DNA of 40,939 nucleotides from Prevotella sp. (GTDB lineage Bacteria; Bacteroidota; Bacteroidia; Bacteroidales; Dysgonomonadaceae), in NCBI GenBank assembly GCA_031285905.1, contig JAITVH010000169.1, positions 1-40,939 on the forward strand. The letters are read 5' to 3'. A model generated the notes under the pieces. That model was not told where the DNA came from and searched no databases. It saw only the letters and a list, made by a program, of their open reading frames with translations. Numbering within the stretch: the stretch's first letter is position 1; each line of letters opens with the position of its first letter. This document shows positions 8,256 to 17,193 of this stretch, in pieces. Both the position numbers and the translations under genes were made by a program.

Positions 8256-8990
8256 TTATTCATTTGCATTTTCAATTGCTTTCTTTACTTTTTTAGCATC
8301 TGTTTGTAATATTGAATATTCTTCATTTTCATCGTTGAATATGGGCGAAATATATTCCATATCTCCTTTCACTCTGCTTCTGAATGAACCATGAAATTCC
8401 GTCAAGTTGGTTGCCTTTACAAGTTCTGAAATATTATTTTCAGTAATCCCACCTCCGGGCATAATGATGATTCTTTCTTTGGCTTTTTCTATCAATTCCC
8501 TGATTATATTTTTTCCTTCTGTTGCTGATACTTTTCCTCCCGATGTAAGTATCCGGTCGCAGCCCAGTTTGATAATATCTTCCATCGATTCGGGTAAATT
8601 GGCGCATCTGTCAAAAGCCCGATGGAATGTAGCAGACATATTATATTGACGGGCGATATTTACTAATTCGTTATTTCTCTCTATGTCCACTTTTCCTTCA
8701 GCAGTTAATATCCCAAAGACTACACCGTCACAACCCGATAATCCACATTGGCGAATATCTTCTTTCATTATTTCAAACTCAATATCATTGTACAAGAAAT
8801 CTCCTTCACGTGGTCTGATCAGGACATTTAATTTTATATCGATCAATTGGCGAGTTTTGTCTATTTCTCCTTTGGAAGGAGTTGTTCCTCCTTGAGCCAG
8901 ATTATCACATAATTCTACTCTTATGGCGCCTCCTTTTTCAGCTTCAATTGCCGATGAAATGGAACCGGCACATACTTCTAAAGTAATCAT
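8256..8990 (-). CDS. cutC: CutC family protein
   Basis: A 244-residue TIM-barrel protein of the CutC family. CutC was named for copper homeostasis in E. coli, but its biochemical activity is unsettled, so the copper role is only a label. Family blocks are all present: LEVCAGSISSAIEAEKGGA at the N-terminus, RVELCDNLAQGGTTPS, NVLIRPREGDFLYND, and MPGGGITENN. It stands alone between mnmG and the TlpA-like gene, with 266 bp before mnmG and 80 bp after the upstream gene. No clear -7 box was found upstream of the ATG at 8990. Confidence 0.93.
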   Translation of the reverse strand: MITLEVCAGSISSAIEAEKGGAIRVELCDNLAQGGTTPSKGEIDKTRQLIDIKLNVLIRPREGDFLYNDIEFEIMKEDIRQCGLSGCDGVVFGILTAEGKVDIERNNELVNIARQYNMSATFHRAFDRCANLPESMEDIIKLGCDRILTSGGKVSATEGKNIIRELIEKAKERIIIMPGGGITENNISELVKATNLTEFHGSFRSRVKGDMEYISPIFNDENEEYSILQTDAKKVKKAIENANE

Positions 8991-9070
8991 TTTATATTTA
9001 ACTTATTGTAAATGAAATGTTTAAATATAATTTCAATTTTTAAGTATAATGTTAAAATATTGATATACAA

Positions 9071-9595
9071 TTATTTAACTGATATTTCTGATAATTTTTC
9101 GTCTATTAATTTCATCATACTCTTAAAATCTTTTTCATTAAAACCGACAGACATATAAATAATTTCGCCCTTTTCATCCACTAAATAGGAGCGTGGGATA
9201 TTCTGAGTGGCAAATTTTGAAGTGAAATCACGTTTCGGATCAGGATATAATGGAAAAGTAAATTCTTTTTTCTTATTATATTCCATTAATTCTTCATCGG
9301 TATGTTCTCTGCCTATTGTAAGCATTACAAAATTAGGATTGTCTTTATATTTGGGCCAAAGATCTTTTTTGATCTCTGCCAACTCTACCTGACATGGGTC
9401 GCACCATGTGGCAAAAATATTTATTAATACTATTTTCCCTTCGAGTTCTTTAGAATCTATATTGCCATTAATGTTTGAAGAAAGAGTGAAAGCAGGTATT
9501 TGATCGCCTTTTTTTACTATATCGATTTTTCCATCTTGAGCAAGGAGTGTAAATGTATAAAGCGATGTAGCTAATAAAATAATCAACTTTTTCAT
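9071..9595 (-). CDS. TlpA-like exported thioredoxin-family protein
   Basis: A thiol-disulfide oxidoreductase of the TlpA/ResA type. Residues 1-19 form a Sec signal peptide ending in LLAQ, which places the protein outside the inner membrane. The active site is WCDPC (C65, C68) after a beta strand (IVLINIFAT), and the cis-proline loop is at NIPRSYLVDE (about 133-142). The 174-residue length and single thioredoxin domain suggest a dedicated reductase for one or a few partners (possibly cytochrome c maturation or cell-envelope proteins), which the context does not identify. It starts 56 bp after the ygiQ-like gene and may share its transcript. Confidence 0.92.
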   Translation of the reverse strand: MKKLIILLATSLYTFTLLAQDGKIDIVKKGDQIPAFTLSSNINGNIDSKELEGKIVLINIFATWCDPCQVELAEIKKDLWPKYKDNPNFVMLTIGREHTDEELMEYNKKKEFTFPLYPDPKRDFTSKFATQNIPRSYLVDEKGEIIYMSVGFNEKDFKSMMKLIDEKLSEISVK

Positions 9596-9651
9596 GTGTA
9601 GAATTTTTTTGAATTGTTTATTTTGGAAAACTTCTTTGTCTCTTTTTATTT

Positions 9652-11478
9652 TTAAAATAACTTTTTCAGCAAATCTTCCCGTTTCAGTTTACGGAGAGAA
9701 TTTATTATTTGGTTTCTATAATTTTTGTCGTACCAGAAAAAATATTGTCTTTGTGCCAATTTCTGTTCTTTCGATTTTGCGGTGTATACTTTTTCCAGCG
9801 TATAAGGGTGATAACCGGTATAGTACATTTCGGTGGCGAGTGTCATCGGTGATGGTGTAAAATCCTGTATCTGTTCCAGTTTAAATCCTAATGGTTTGGT
9901 TGTAGCTGCCAATTCGGCCATATCTGCCTCTGTGCAGCCCGGATGTGATGAAATAAAATAGGGGATGAGTTGTTGTTTCAGTCCGTTTTCACCGTTTATT
10001 TTATCAAATCTTTTTTTGAAAGTATAAAATTGGTCGAAACCGGGTTTACGCATGTAGCTCAATACTTTGCCGGATGTATGTTCGGGTGCAACCTTCAATC
10101 TTCCGGATACATGGTTTATGATCAGTCCTTTTATGTATTCATCGGATATTTTGTTCAGTCGTTCATTCGCATTGCGGTGTAGAAGCATATCATAACGTAT
10201 ACCACTTCCTACAAATGACTTTTTAATTCCGGGGATCGAATCCACCGCATTATAAATATCCAGGAGGTGAGAATGATCAATATCCAGATTCTTGCATATG
10301 ACAGGATCAATACATGATGGTTTTTTGCATTTCCTACATATTTTCAGATCTTTTCCTTTCATCATATACATATTTGCCGACGGGCCGCCAAGGTCGCTTA
10401 AATAGCCCTTAAAATCGCTCATTTGGGCAATCTCTTTTACCTCCTTCAATATCGATTCTTTTGAGCGTGAAGCAATGTGCTTTCCCTGATGTGCCGAAAT
10501 GGTACAAAAAGCACAACCTCCAAAGCAACCCCTGTGCATATTTACCGAGAATTTGATCATCTCGAAAGCAGGTATTGTTTTTCCTTTATATTTTGGATGC
10601 GGAAGACGTGTGTATGGCAGATCGAAGGAGGCATCGATTTCTTTCTCTGTCATAGGGGGGTAGGGCGGATTGATAACGACAGCCTGATCTCCATATCCCT
10701 GAATTATTCTTGAGGCTTTTATCAGGTTTGATTGTTCTTCTACTATCCTGAAATTTTTTGCCTGTTTGATCTTGTCCTTTTCGCATTCTTCGTGTGAAAA
10801 CAGGTATATATCTTTATTATCTCCGCTTTCATAAGCCGGAATTCCTTTTTTGCCCGATAAATAGGCTGTTTGTGGAATATTTTTTAGTTCATTCAGCGAT
10901 TTTCCTTTTCTAAGCTCCGATACGATCGCTTTCAACGGATTTTCTCCCATCCCATATACCAGCAGATCAGCTTTGGAATCTACCAGGATAGATTTGTATA
11001 ACTTATCGTCCCAATAATCGTAATGTGTTACTCTGCGCAGAGAAGCTTCTATTCCGCCGAGTAGTACGGGAACATCAGGAAAAAGCTCTTTCAAGATGTT
11101 GGTATAAACAAGAGACGCCCTGTCGGGGCGCATCCCTGCCTTATTGTCAGGGGTATAGGCATCATCTGACCGCAAACGCTTATTAGCAGTATAGTGGTTG
11201 ATCATCGAATCCATAGCTCCGGCCGTTACTCCAAAAAATAAGCGGGGTTTCCCCAGTTTTTTGAAATCTCTCAGGTCATCACGCCAATTGGGTTGTGGAA
11301 CAATGGCTACTTTCAACCCTTCGGCTTCAAGCATTCTTCCAATAACAGCAGCACCAAAAGCCGGGTGGTCAATATAGGCATCTCCGGTGAAAAGGATCAC
11401 ATCCAGTTCATCCCAGCCTCTAAGTTCCACTTCTTTTTTTGTGGTTGGCTGCCAGTCTGTTAAACGGTATTCTTTCAT
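9652..11478 (-). CDS. YgiQ family radical SAM protein
   Basis: A 608-residue radical SAM enzyme of the YgiQ family, whose substrate is unknown. The [4Fe-4S]/SAM cluster motif is CFGGCAFC (CxxxCxxC) at about residues 315-322, inside the conserved block RGCFGGCAFCTISAHQGK. The N-terminal half has the family blocks WDELDVILFTGDAYIDHPAFG and VLLGGIEASLRR. A second cysteine-rich stretch (CRKCKKPSCIDPVIC) between the SAM domain and the C-terminal region also belongs to the family and may bind metal. It is divergent from the TamL-like gene; its -7 box (11486-11493) is only 7 bp from the ATG. Confidence 0.93.
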   Translation of the reverse strand: MKEYRLTDWQPTTKKEVELRGWDELDVILFTGDAYIDHPAFGAAVIGRMLEAEGLKVAIVPQPNWRDDLRDFKKLGKPRLFFGVTAGAMDSMINHYTANKRLRSDDAYTPDNKAGMRPDRASLVYTNILKELFPDVPVLLGGIEASLRRVTHYDYWDDKLYKSILVDSKADLLVYGMGENPLKAIVSELRKGKSLNELKNIPQTAYLSGKKGIPAYESGDNKDIYLFSHEECEKDKIKQAKNFRIVEEQSNLIKASRIIQGYGDQAVVINPPYPPMTEKEIDASFDLPYTRLPHPKYKGKTIPAFEMIKFSVNMHRGCFGGCAFCTISAHQGKHIASRSKESILKEVKEIAQMSDFKGYLSDLGGPSANMYMMKGKDLKICRKCKKPSCIDPVICKNLDIDHSHLLDIYNAVDSIPGIKKSFVGSGIRYDMLLHRNANERLNKISDEYIKGLIINHVSGRLKVAPEHTSGKVLSYMRKPGFDQFYTFKKRFDKINGENGLKQQLIPYFISSHPGCTEADMAELAATTKPLGFKLEQIQDFTPSPMTLATEMYYTGYHPYTLEKVYTAKSKEQKLAQRQYFFWYDKNYRNQIINSLRKLKREDLLKKLF

Positions 11479-11485
11479 ATTATCG

Positions 11486-11493
11486 CAAAGGTA
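11486..11493 (-). promoter_or_regulatory. -7 promoter element of the ygiQ-like gene
   Basis: Minus-strand TACCTTTG matches TAnnTTTG and ends 7 bp from the ATG at 11478. Transcription would begin at or within a base or two of the start codon, so the mRNA could be leaderless. No -33 TTTG. Confidence 0.45.
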
Positions 11494-11566
11494 TTTCTAT
11501 TTTCTAAATTAATATTCCGGGGAAGACTATTATTAACACTTTTCACGTTCTTATAGTTAAACATTG

Positions 11567-11574
11567 TATATTTG
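11567..11574 (+). promoter_or_regulatory. -7 promoter element of the TamL-like gene
   Basis: TATATTTG matches TAnnTTTG, 13 bp upstream of the ATG at 11588. A start of transcription near 11581 would leave a very short leader and excludes the in-frame TTG at 11564 as the start codon. Confidence 0.5.
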
Positions 11575-11587
11575 TGAAGTGTTAATA

Positions 11588-13903
11588 ATGAGTATGAAAA
11601 AATATTTAACTGTATCATTTGTCTCTGTCCTGATCCTCGCGGCATGTAGTACCACAAAAAACATACCGGAGGGGAGTTATCTTTTAGATGGCATCGAAAT
11701 AAAGCATGATACAAAAAATGCGACATCGGATTTAGAAGGTTATGTCCGCCAACAGCCAAATTCCAGTTTTCTTTTTTTTGGCAAGGTGAGATTGAAAATC
11801 TATAATATGGCCGGACAGGATACCAGTAAATGGATTACCCGTACAGTTCGCAAAATGGGACAGGCTCCTGTTCTGTACAGCACTACTCAGGCTTCTACTT
11901 CACGAAGACAACTGATAAAGCAATTACAAAATCAGGGATACCTGAATGCTTATGGCGATACACTTTTAAGAAAGAATGAAAAGAATCAGAAGATCAAAGT
12001 TACTTATGAACTTCATGGAGGTGATCCTTACAAGATAAGAAATTATATATATGCTTTTTCGGATACTACGATCGCACGCATAATGGGCAGATTTCCCTCA
12101 AACAGACTGGTAAATCCAGGCGATTATTTTGATAAGGATATGATTGAGGAGGAAAAGAGCCGCGTGAATGAGATTATGAGGAATGTAGGATATTATGACT
12201 TCTCCAAGGATTATGTATATTTCAAGGCAGATACCACTTTGAATTCTCATGCAGTGGATTTATTTATGGATGTATACCCTAAAAGGGACAGTCTTCCGTA
12301 TAGAAGATACAAGATAAATGATGTAACTATTATTTCCGGCCTCAATTCATCGAATAATATATCTCAGTCAGGAAATCGAATTAATACAAACAGATGGTTT
12401 TTTCGCAATGCGGATACTACTTATTATAACAACCTTACGATCATAAGGGGAAGGAATGACTTTCTGCGTACTACTACTATAAACAGGAATAATTATTTGA
12501 GGAAAGGGAATTATTATTCTGATTTTATGTTGAATTATACATATCAGGCATATAGCAAGATGGGAGCTATTAAACAAGTAAATATCACGACCGAGAAAAA
12601 TGCCCGGGATAGCACCCTCCTCGATGCTACGATTATCCTTATGCCGGCTAATGTTCATTCGTTTAAGGCAGGGCTTGACGGAACAAATTCGGCAGGGGAT
12701 TTAGGGATTGCTCCGAGTATATCTTATCAACATCAGAACCTGTTTAATGGGGGAGAACAACTAAGTATCAAATTGAAAGGGGCCTATGAATTTATTACAG
12801 GTAATGAAGAAGGAGATCTCTTAAATGATAGTTATTACGAATATGGTATTGAAACCAGCCTCACTTTTCCGATGTTTCTTTTCCCGTGGTTGAAAAAAAG
12901 CTGGAGAGAAAGACCTTCTGCCTCTACACGTATATCAATAGGGCTTAACAATCAACATCGTCCTGAATATACCCGTCAGTTCTTTAATGCCGCTATTAAT
13001 TACAATTGGTCTGCATATCGCAACCGGCTACAACATTCACTGGATTTTCAGGATATAAATTATATCCTTATGCCTTGGGTATCACAACGTTTCGACAGCC
13101 TATATTTAAATAATAATGATGATCCTTTACTCCAGGAGAGTTACAGGGATCAATTAGTTTCACGTACTGCTTATTCGGTGACGCTGACTAACGGCAGACG
13201 TATTGACCCGTTGTATCCTACTTATACTTTAAGGGGATCGATAGAAATTGCAGGAGTCGTTCCGCGGTTGATAACGACATTAAATGGAGCAGATCCCGAT
13301 GAAAACGGACAAAAGCAGATTTTGGGTGTTGCTTATGCAGAGTATGTAAAAGGAAGCGTGGAATACGCCCGAACATTTTACTTTTCTAAAAAGCATTCAT
13401 TGGCTTACCGGACTGTTTTAGGTTTAGCCTATCCTTATGGAAATTCATCCGTATTGCCGTACGAAAGGCGATTTTTTGCAGGAGGGGCAAATAGTATCAG
13501 AGGGTGGAGCACCCGTACGCTGGGCCCGGGAACTTATAAGAGGAATCCTGACGGAAGCGATTTTGTGAACCAGACAGGAGATATGAGACTTGAATTTAAT
13601 ATTGAAAATCGTATGAAATTGACTACAATGTTTGAGTTTGCCCAATTTATTGATGTCGGGAATATATGGACATTAAAAAATTATGAATCTCAGCCCGGAG
13701 GTCAGTTTAAGTTTCATACATTTTTTAAGGAGCTAGCCGCATCTTACGGGTTAGGACTACGTCTCGATCTGAGTTTTCTTCTCGTGCGTTTCGATGTGGG
13801 CTCACAAATATATGATCCTGCAAGAGATACCGGACGTTTTGTGATGCTGAAACCAACCCTGGATAGAATGGCTTTCCATTTTGGGATCGGTTATCCGTTC
13901 TAA
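11588..13903 (+). CDS. Omp85/BamA-superfamily outer-membrane lipoprotein (TamL-like)
   Basis: A 771-residue protein with a lipoprotein signal (MSMKKYLTVSFVSVLILAAC, lipid Cys at 20), a periplasmic region expected to hold POTRA domains, and a C-terminal beta barrel of the surface-antigen (D15) type. The Omp85 signature is clear: FFAGGANSIRGWSTRTLGPG at about residues 629-648, the IRGW corresponding to the lid-loop (V/I)RG(F/Y) motif. The protein ends in Phe (GIGYPF), as barrel proteins do. Lipidated Omp85 proteins called TamL occur in Bacteroidota, where they probably pair with a TamB-like partner; no tamB is in this window. The start at 11588 is set by the signal peptide and the promoter; ATG 11594 is an alternative. 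Confidence 0.9.
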   Translation: MSMKKYLTVSFVSVLILAACSTTKNIPEGSYLLDGIEIKHDTKNATSDLEGYVRQQPNSSFLFFGKVRLKIYNMAGQDTSKWITRTVRKMGQAPVLYSTTQASTSRRQLIKQLQNQGYLNAYGDTLLRKNEKNQKIKVTYELHGGDPYKIRNYIYAFSDTTIARIMGRFPSNRLVNPGDYFDKDMIEEEKSRVNEIMRNVGYYDFSKDYVYFKADTTLNSHAVDLFMDVYPKRDSLPYRRYKINDVTIISGLNSSNNISQSGNRINTNRWFFRNADTTYYNNLTIIRGRNDFLRTTTINRNNYLRKGNYYSDFMLNYTYQAYSKMGAIKQVNITTEKNARDSTLLDATIILMPANVHSFKAGLDGTNSAGDLGIAPSISYQHQNLFNGGEQLSIKLKGAYEFITGNEEGDLLNDSYYEYGIETSLTFPMFLFPWLKKSWRERPSASTRISIGLNNQHRPEYTRQFFNAAINYNWSAYRNRLQHSLDFQDINYILMPWVSQRFDSLYLNNNDDPLLQESYRDQLVSRTAYSVTLTNGRRIDPLYPTYTLRGSIEIAGVVPRLITTLNGADPDENGQKQILGVAYAEYVKGSVEYARTFYFSKKHSLAYRTVLGLAYPYGNSSVLPYERRFFAGGANSIRGWSTRTLGPGTYKRNPDGSDFVNQTGDMRLEFNIENRMKLTTMFEFAQFIDVGNIWTLKNYESQPGGQFKFHTFFKELAASYGLGLRLDLSFLLVRFDVGSQIYDPARDTGRFVMLKPTLDRMAFHFGIGYPF

Positions 13904-13928
13904 AGGTATATATTAAAGACAATCGGTT

Positions 13929-14456
13929 TTAATCCCGAATTTCCTTTTGGACAGGAGGATAATATTCGGAAGATGAAATAACCTGTTTTGTCTTTGCATC
14001 GAAAAAGACATGCTCTCCCATAGTAAGTCCGGTGTAAACCGATATTTTTTCCGGCGCTTCTTTCACTCCGAAGACGAAAATACCATCTTCACTCGATGAT
14101 ACCAATTCATCATAAGATAGTGTTTGTCCTTTAAATTCTAAATTCATTTTTACAGGTTGAGAAACCGATACGCTCGATGATACCAGTTCTCCAGCAATAG
14201 TGATACTCGATTTTTTTTGTATGGACGGATTTGACAGGGGATTTCCGTCAGCCAGTACCTGTATGGTAACTAATCCCTTTTCTGAATCGTAGTTAATATC
14301 CCCCAGGCTTATGGTATATTTCTTCCCATCTATTTTTAGTTTGTCATTGGGTTTACTACTACATGAAATTATAGATGTTATCATTGAAAGTATCATTAGC
14401 GATAAAGCGATAGTCTTGAAAAGTATGGCTTTTTTCATCTTTTTTGTTTTTTTCAT
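13929..14456 (-). CDS. Lipoprotein of unknown function
   Basis: A 175-residue protein with a basic N-terminus (MKKTKKMKKA), a hydrophobic stretch and a lipobox ending at C32 (SIISC). I do not recognise the mature domain: it is rich in beta-type sequence and serines (KYTISLGDINYDSEKGLVTIQVLADG), without cysteine or obvious catalytic motif, and looks like a small beta-sandwich. An in-frame ATG six codons downstream (14438) is equally possible as start. Convergent with the TamL-like gene (25 bp between the stops); a -7 box lies at 14480-14487. Confidence 0.75.
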   Translation of the reverse strand: MKKTKKMKKAILFKTIALSLMILSMITSIISCSSKPNDKLKIDGKKYTISLGDINYDSEKGLVTIQVLADGNPLSNPSIQKKSSITIAGELVSSSVSVSQPVKMNLEFKGQTLSYDELVSSSEDGIFVFGVKEAPEKISVYTGLTMGEHVFFDAKTKQVISSSEYYPPVQKEIRD

Positions 14457-14479
14457 CTTGACTATATTTTATATTTACA

Positions 14480-14487
14480 CAAAGCTA
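14480..14487 (-). promoter_or_regulatory. -7 promoter element of the 13929-14456 lipoprotein gene
   Basis: Minus-strand TAGCTTTG matches TAnnTTTG, 23 bp upstream of the first ATG. It lies just beyond the terminator palindrome at 14501-14530, so this gene is separated from the upstream enzyme gene. Confidence 0.45.
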
Positions 14488-14500
14488 ACCAGATGAATAA

Positions 14501-14530
14501 CAAAAAAATACCCTATTAATAGGGTATTTT
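14501..14530 (-). terminator. Rho-independent terminator after the choloylglycine-hydrolase-like gene
   Basis: A perfect palindrome centred at 14517/14518 (AAAATACCCTATT then AATAGGGTATTTT). On the minus strand it ends in a run of seven T, fitting termination of the gene ending at 14592. A shorter T run on the plus strand means it could also work in the other direction. Confidence 0.7.
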
Positions 14531-14591
14531 AGATGATAATAAAGCTAATTACTTCTGTCTTTTAATAAGTAGATATGAATAAGTTCATACA

Positions 14592-15638
14592 TCAAATCTG
14601 ATCAATGCCTAGAAATTTGAACGCTTTAGAATCTGTAAACTCTTTGCTCACATCTCCCGAATAAGTTTTACCACCCACAAGGTCTAATTTTTTCACTTTC
14701 CCTTTTTCGGTGAAATCGATCCTTTTGAAATCAACCCAAACAACATTAGGATAGAGAGTTGATTCAAAATAATAGACTTTGTTTTTTTGATCTGATACTG
14801 TCCTCCACCTTGTAGAGGAAATATTCGGTTCATTAGGGGTTGTTATTCCGTATGGAACAGAAGTATTTCTTATCACGCTAAATACACTGGCTACTGCAAT
14901 TCTTGTGTCTTCAGTTTTAGGTATTGCATTGACATAGAACGATGCCCTTACAAATCTGTCTGCTGCACGGTTAGTTCCTGGCAAGAAGGTGATACCGCCT
15001 ATTGTTTTCCAATAGTCATTCAGGGCAAGCTGTTGATCAAATATCGGTGAATTCGTCATTACCTGATATGATCTATCGTGATGAATAACTAATTCACCGC
15101 CGATATATTCAAATATGGCGTTATCGCCTGTCGCATCCGAGATTGAGAGATGTAATGTTGCCATTCGGGTGCCATCGGGCATCATATCCGAGACTACTTC
15201 AAAATCTCTTTTTTTCATTGCATCAACAGCGTCTTCTACTGTAGCGAAGTTATCCAGTATATATTGAACCCATGCAGCGATAGACAATCCTTTTTCCTGA
15301 CCGTTCCATTCAGGATATTTTGATTCTGCCAGCCAGAGTAAGTTTGCTACTAGTCCTGCTTCGTTCATCCCGTCGGTGCTGCATATGTCGTAGGCCGATG
15401 CGATAACACTACCATATTTCGAAGTCCATTTCATTGGATTTTTCCCAATTTCACCGTTTCGTTCCATCCCTTTGGGGAATATCCACAAGTTGCTTTGCGT
15501 ATCTTCTTTCCAGTCCATCGAGCGGGCTGTCAATATTGTGTTATTCGGGCCTTGATGTACAATTCTGGTACATGCATAAATGATGCTGTATTGTATACAT
15601 AACAATAAAATAGTACTTAATAAAAAAATCCTTTTCAT
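14592..15638 (-). CDS. Exported choloylglycine hydrolase / penicillin V acylase family enzyme
   Basis: A linear-amide C-N hydrolase with the Ntn-hydrolase fold. Residues 1-22 are a Sec signal peptide; cleavage after IIYA exposes Cys23 (CTRIV) as the N-terminal nucleophile. Counting from that Cys, R39 and D42 (ARSMDW) fall exactly at the +16 and +19 positions of the active-site Arg18 and Asp21 of bile-salt hydrolases numbered from Cys2, which strongly supports a functional enzyme. 348 residues is normal. Substrates in this family include conjugated bile salts, penicillin V and N-acyl-homoserine lactones; sequence alone does not decide, and the export suggests an extracytoplasmic amide. It is flanked by terminators on both sides, so it is monocistronic. 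Confidence 0.9.
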   Translation of the reverse strand: MKRIFLLSTILLLCIQYSIIYACTRIVHQGPNNTILTARSMDWKEDTQSNLWIFPKGMERNGEIGKNPMKWTSKYGSVIASAYDICSTDGMNEAGLVANLLWLAESKYPEWNGQEKGLSIAAWVQYILDNFATVEDAVDAMKKRDFEVVSDMMPDGTRMATLHLSISDATGDNAIFEYIGGELVIHHDRSYQVMTNSPIFDQQLALNDYWKTIGGITFLPGTNRAADRFVRASFYVNAIPKTEDTRIAVASVFSVIRNTSVPYGITTPNEPNISSTRWRTVSDQKNKVYYFESTLYPNVVWVDFKRIDFTEKGKVKKLDLVGGKTYSGDVSKEFTDSKAFKFLGIDQI

Positions 15639-15731
15639 ATCAATTCATTTTAATTTCAGGATGTGATATTTTTGATTAATAAATCAGTTATGAAAGAATA
15701 ACAGCATTTATTACATAATGGTTCAAAATGA

Positions 15732-15765
15732 AAAGAGGCTTTTGGATATTTCCAAAAACCTCTTT
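15732..15765 (-). terminator. Rho-independent terminator after pyrC
   Basis: AAAGAGGCTTTTGGA (15732-15746) pairs with TCCAAAAACCTCTTT (15751-15765) with a single mismatch and a short loop. On the minus strand the stem is followed by TTTTCATTTT. It lies 20 bp beyond the pyrC stop. Confidence 0.7.
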
Positions 15766-15784
15766 CTATTTATAGTCGTTGTAT

Positions 15785-17122
15785 TTATCGATCAAATCGT
15801 AGCATTTGACCGGTTATTCCATGTAATATTCCATCCTCGAATGCAACCTTTCCGTTTAATATTGTTTTTTCTATTGTAGTAGAGAATGTTTCTCCTTCCA
15901 ACGGAGACCAGCCACACTTATATAATATATTTTCTTTAGTCACTGTATATGGCTTATTAGGATTTATGAGTACCATATCAGCAAAATAGCCCTTACGGAT
16001 GAATCCGCGTTTCTCTATTTTGAAGAGTGTCGCCGGAGCATGGCACATTTTATTTATGACTTGTTCCTTAGATATTTTACCTTTCTTTGACAGTTCCAGC
16101 ATCATCTGTAATGAATGTTGAACTAATGGGCCTCCCGAAGCCGCTTTCAAGGCTCCTCCCTGTTTCTCCTCCAGCAGATGGGGTGCGTGATCTGTTGCGA
16201 TTACATCGAGCTTTCCTTTCAATAGCCCCTGCATCAATGCTCCTCTGTCCTGCCTTGTTTTCACCGCCGGATTCCATTTAATGAGCGATCCGTATTTGGA
16301 GTAATCTTCATCTGAAAACCAGAGGTGATGAACACAGACTTCCCCGGTTATTTTCTTTTCGTTAAGAGGCTTTATGTCAAACAGGCTTATCTCTTTTTCG
16401 GTGGAAAGGTGAAGTATATGCAATCTTGATTCGTATTTATCGGCTAGCTCGGCTGCTTCTGATGACGATTGATAACAGGCTTCGGCACTCCTGATAAGTG
16501 GATGGAACTGGATTGGTACGTCATCTCCGAATTCTGCCTTGTAATGGGCGATATTCCGTTTTATTATATCTTCCTTTTCGCAATGGGTAGCGATTAGCAT
16601 ATCCACCTCGGCAAAAATAGCCTGAAGGACGTTTCTGTCGTCTACCAGCATATTCCCTGTTGAAGAACCCATAAATACTTTTATTCCTGCCACTGTTTTG
16701 GGATCGACTTTTTTTAGTTCGGCCAGATTTTCATTTGTAGCTCCCAGATAAAACGAATAATTGGCATAAGCTTTTTCCGAAGCGATTTCGAATTTTTGTT
16801 CCAGCAACTCCAATGTTGTTGTCTGAGGATTGGTATTGGGCATTTCCATAAAGCTGGTGACACCACCTGCAATGGCAGCCCGGCTTTCGCTTTCAATATC
16901 TCCCTTATGGGTCAATCCCGGTTCGCGGAAATGTACCTGATCATCAATTACGCCTGGTATTAGCCACAGGCCTTGAGCATCTATCACTGTTACTCTGGTC
17001 AGCATATTTTCAGGAACTTCTTCTACTCGGTAAATTTCTGAAATGATGTTATTATCAATCAGTACGGAACCTACATAAGATGTTCCTTCATTAATAATCG
17101 TTGCTCTGTGAATAAGTATCAT
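15785..17122 (-). CDS. pyrC: Dihydroorotase
   Basis: Zinc-dependent amidohydrolase cyclising carbamoyl aspartate to dihydroorotate in pyrimidine synthesis. 445 residues with a TIM barrel: metal motif region VIDDQVHFREPGLTHKG (58-74), AGGVTSFMEMPNTNP, GIKVFMGSSTG, and the metal-binding aspartate in VIATDHAPH. One oddity: the usual HxH metal pair (D-x-H-x-H) reads D-D-Q-V-H64, with Gln in place of the first His; I believe this QxH form is widespread in Bacteroidota PyrC but could not check. The ending block KCGWSPLEGETF is also dihydroorotase-like. It is 71 bp downstream of the PLD-fold gene and 3.3 kb from no other pyr gene in the window. Confidence 0.93.
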   Translation of the reverse strand: MILIHRATIINEGTSYVGSVLIDNNIISEIYRVEEVPENMLTRVTVIDAQGLWLIPGVIDDQVHFREPGLTHKGDIESESRAAIAGGVTSFMEMPNTNPQTTTLELLEQKFEIASEKAYANYSFYLGATNENLAELKKVDPKTVAGIKVFMGSSTGNMLVDDRNVLQAIFAEVDMLIATHCEKEDIIKRNIAHYKAEFGDDVPIQFHPLIRSAEACYQSSSEAAELADKYESRLHILHLSTEKEISLFDIKPLNEKKITGEVCVHHLWFSDEDYSKYGSLIKWNPAVKTRQDRGALMQGLLKGKLDVIATDHAPHLLEEKQGGALKAASGGPLVQHSLQMMLELSKKGKISKEQVINKMCHAPATLFKIEKRGFIRKGYFADMVLINPNKPYTVTKENILYKCGWSPLEGETFSTTIEKTILNGKVAFEDGILHGITGQMLRFDR

Positions 17123-17193
17123 AATTTTTGAGTTTCAAGATTGTTCGAGTAAAGATACCATTTTTAAGAGAATGATAAACAATAAGGTCTGAC

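Noticed and set aside
11475-11759. 94-codon minus-strand frame across the ygiQ-TamL intergenic region
   Set aside because: It overlaps the signal-peptide region of the TamL-like gene and both promoter boxes, and its product looks random.
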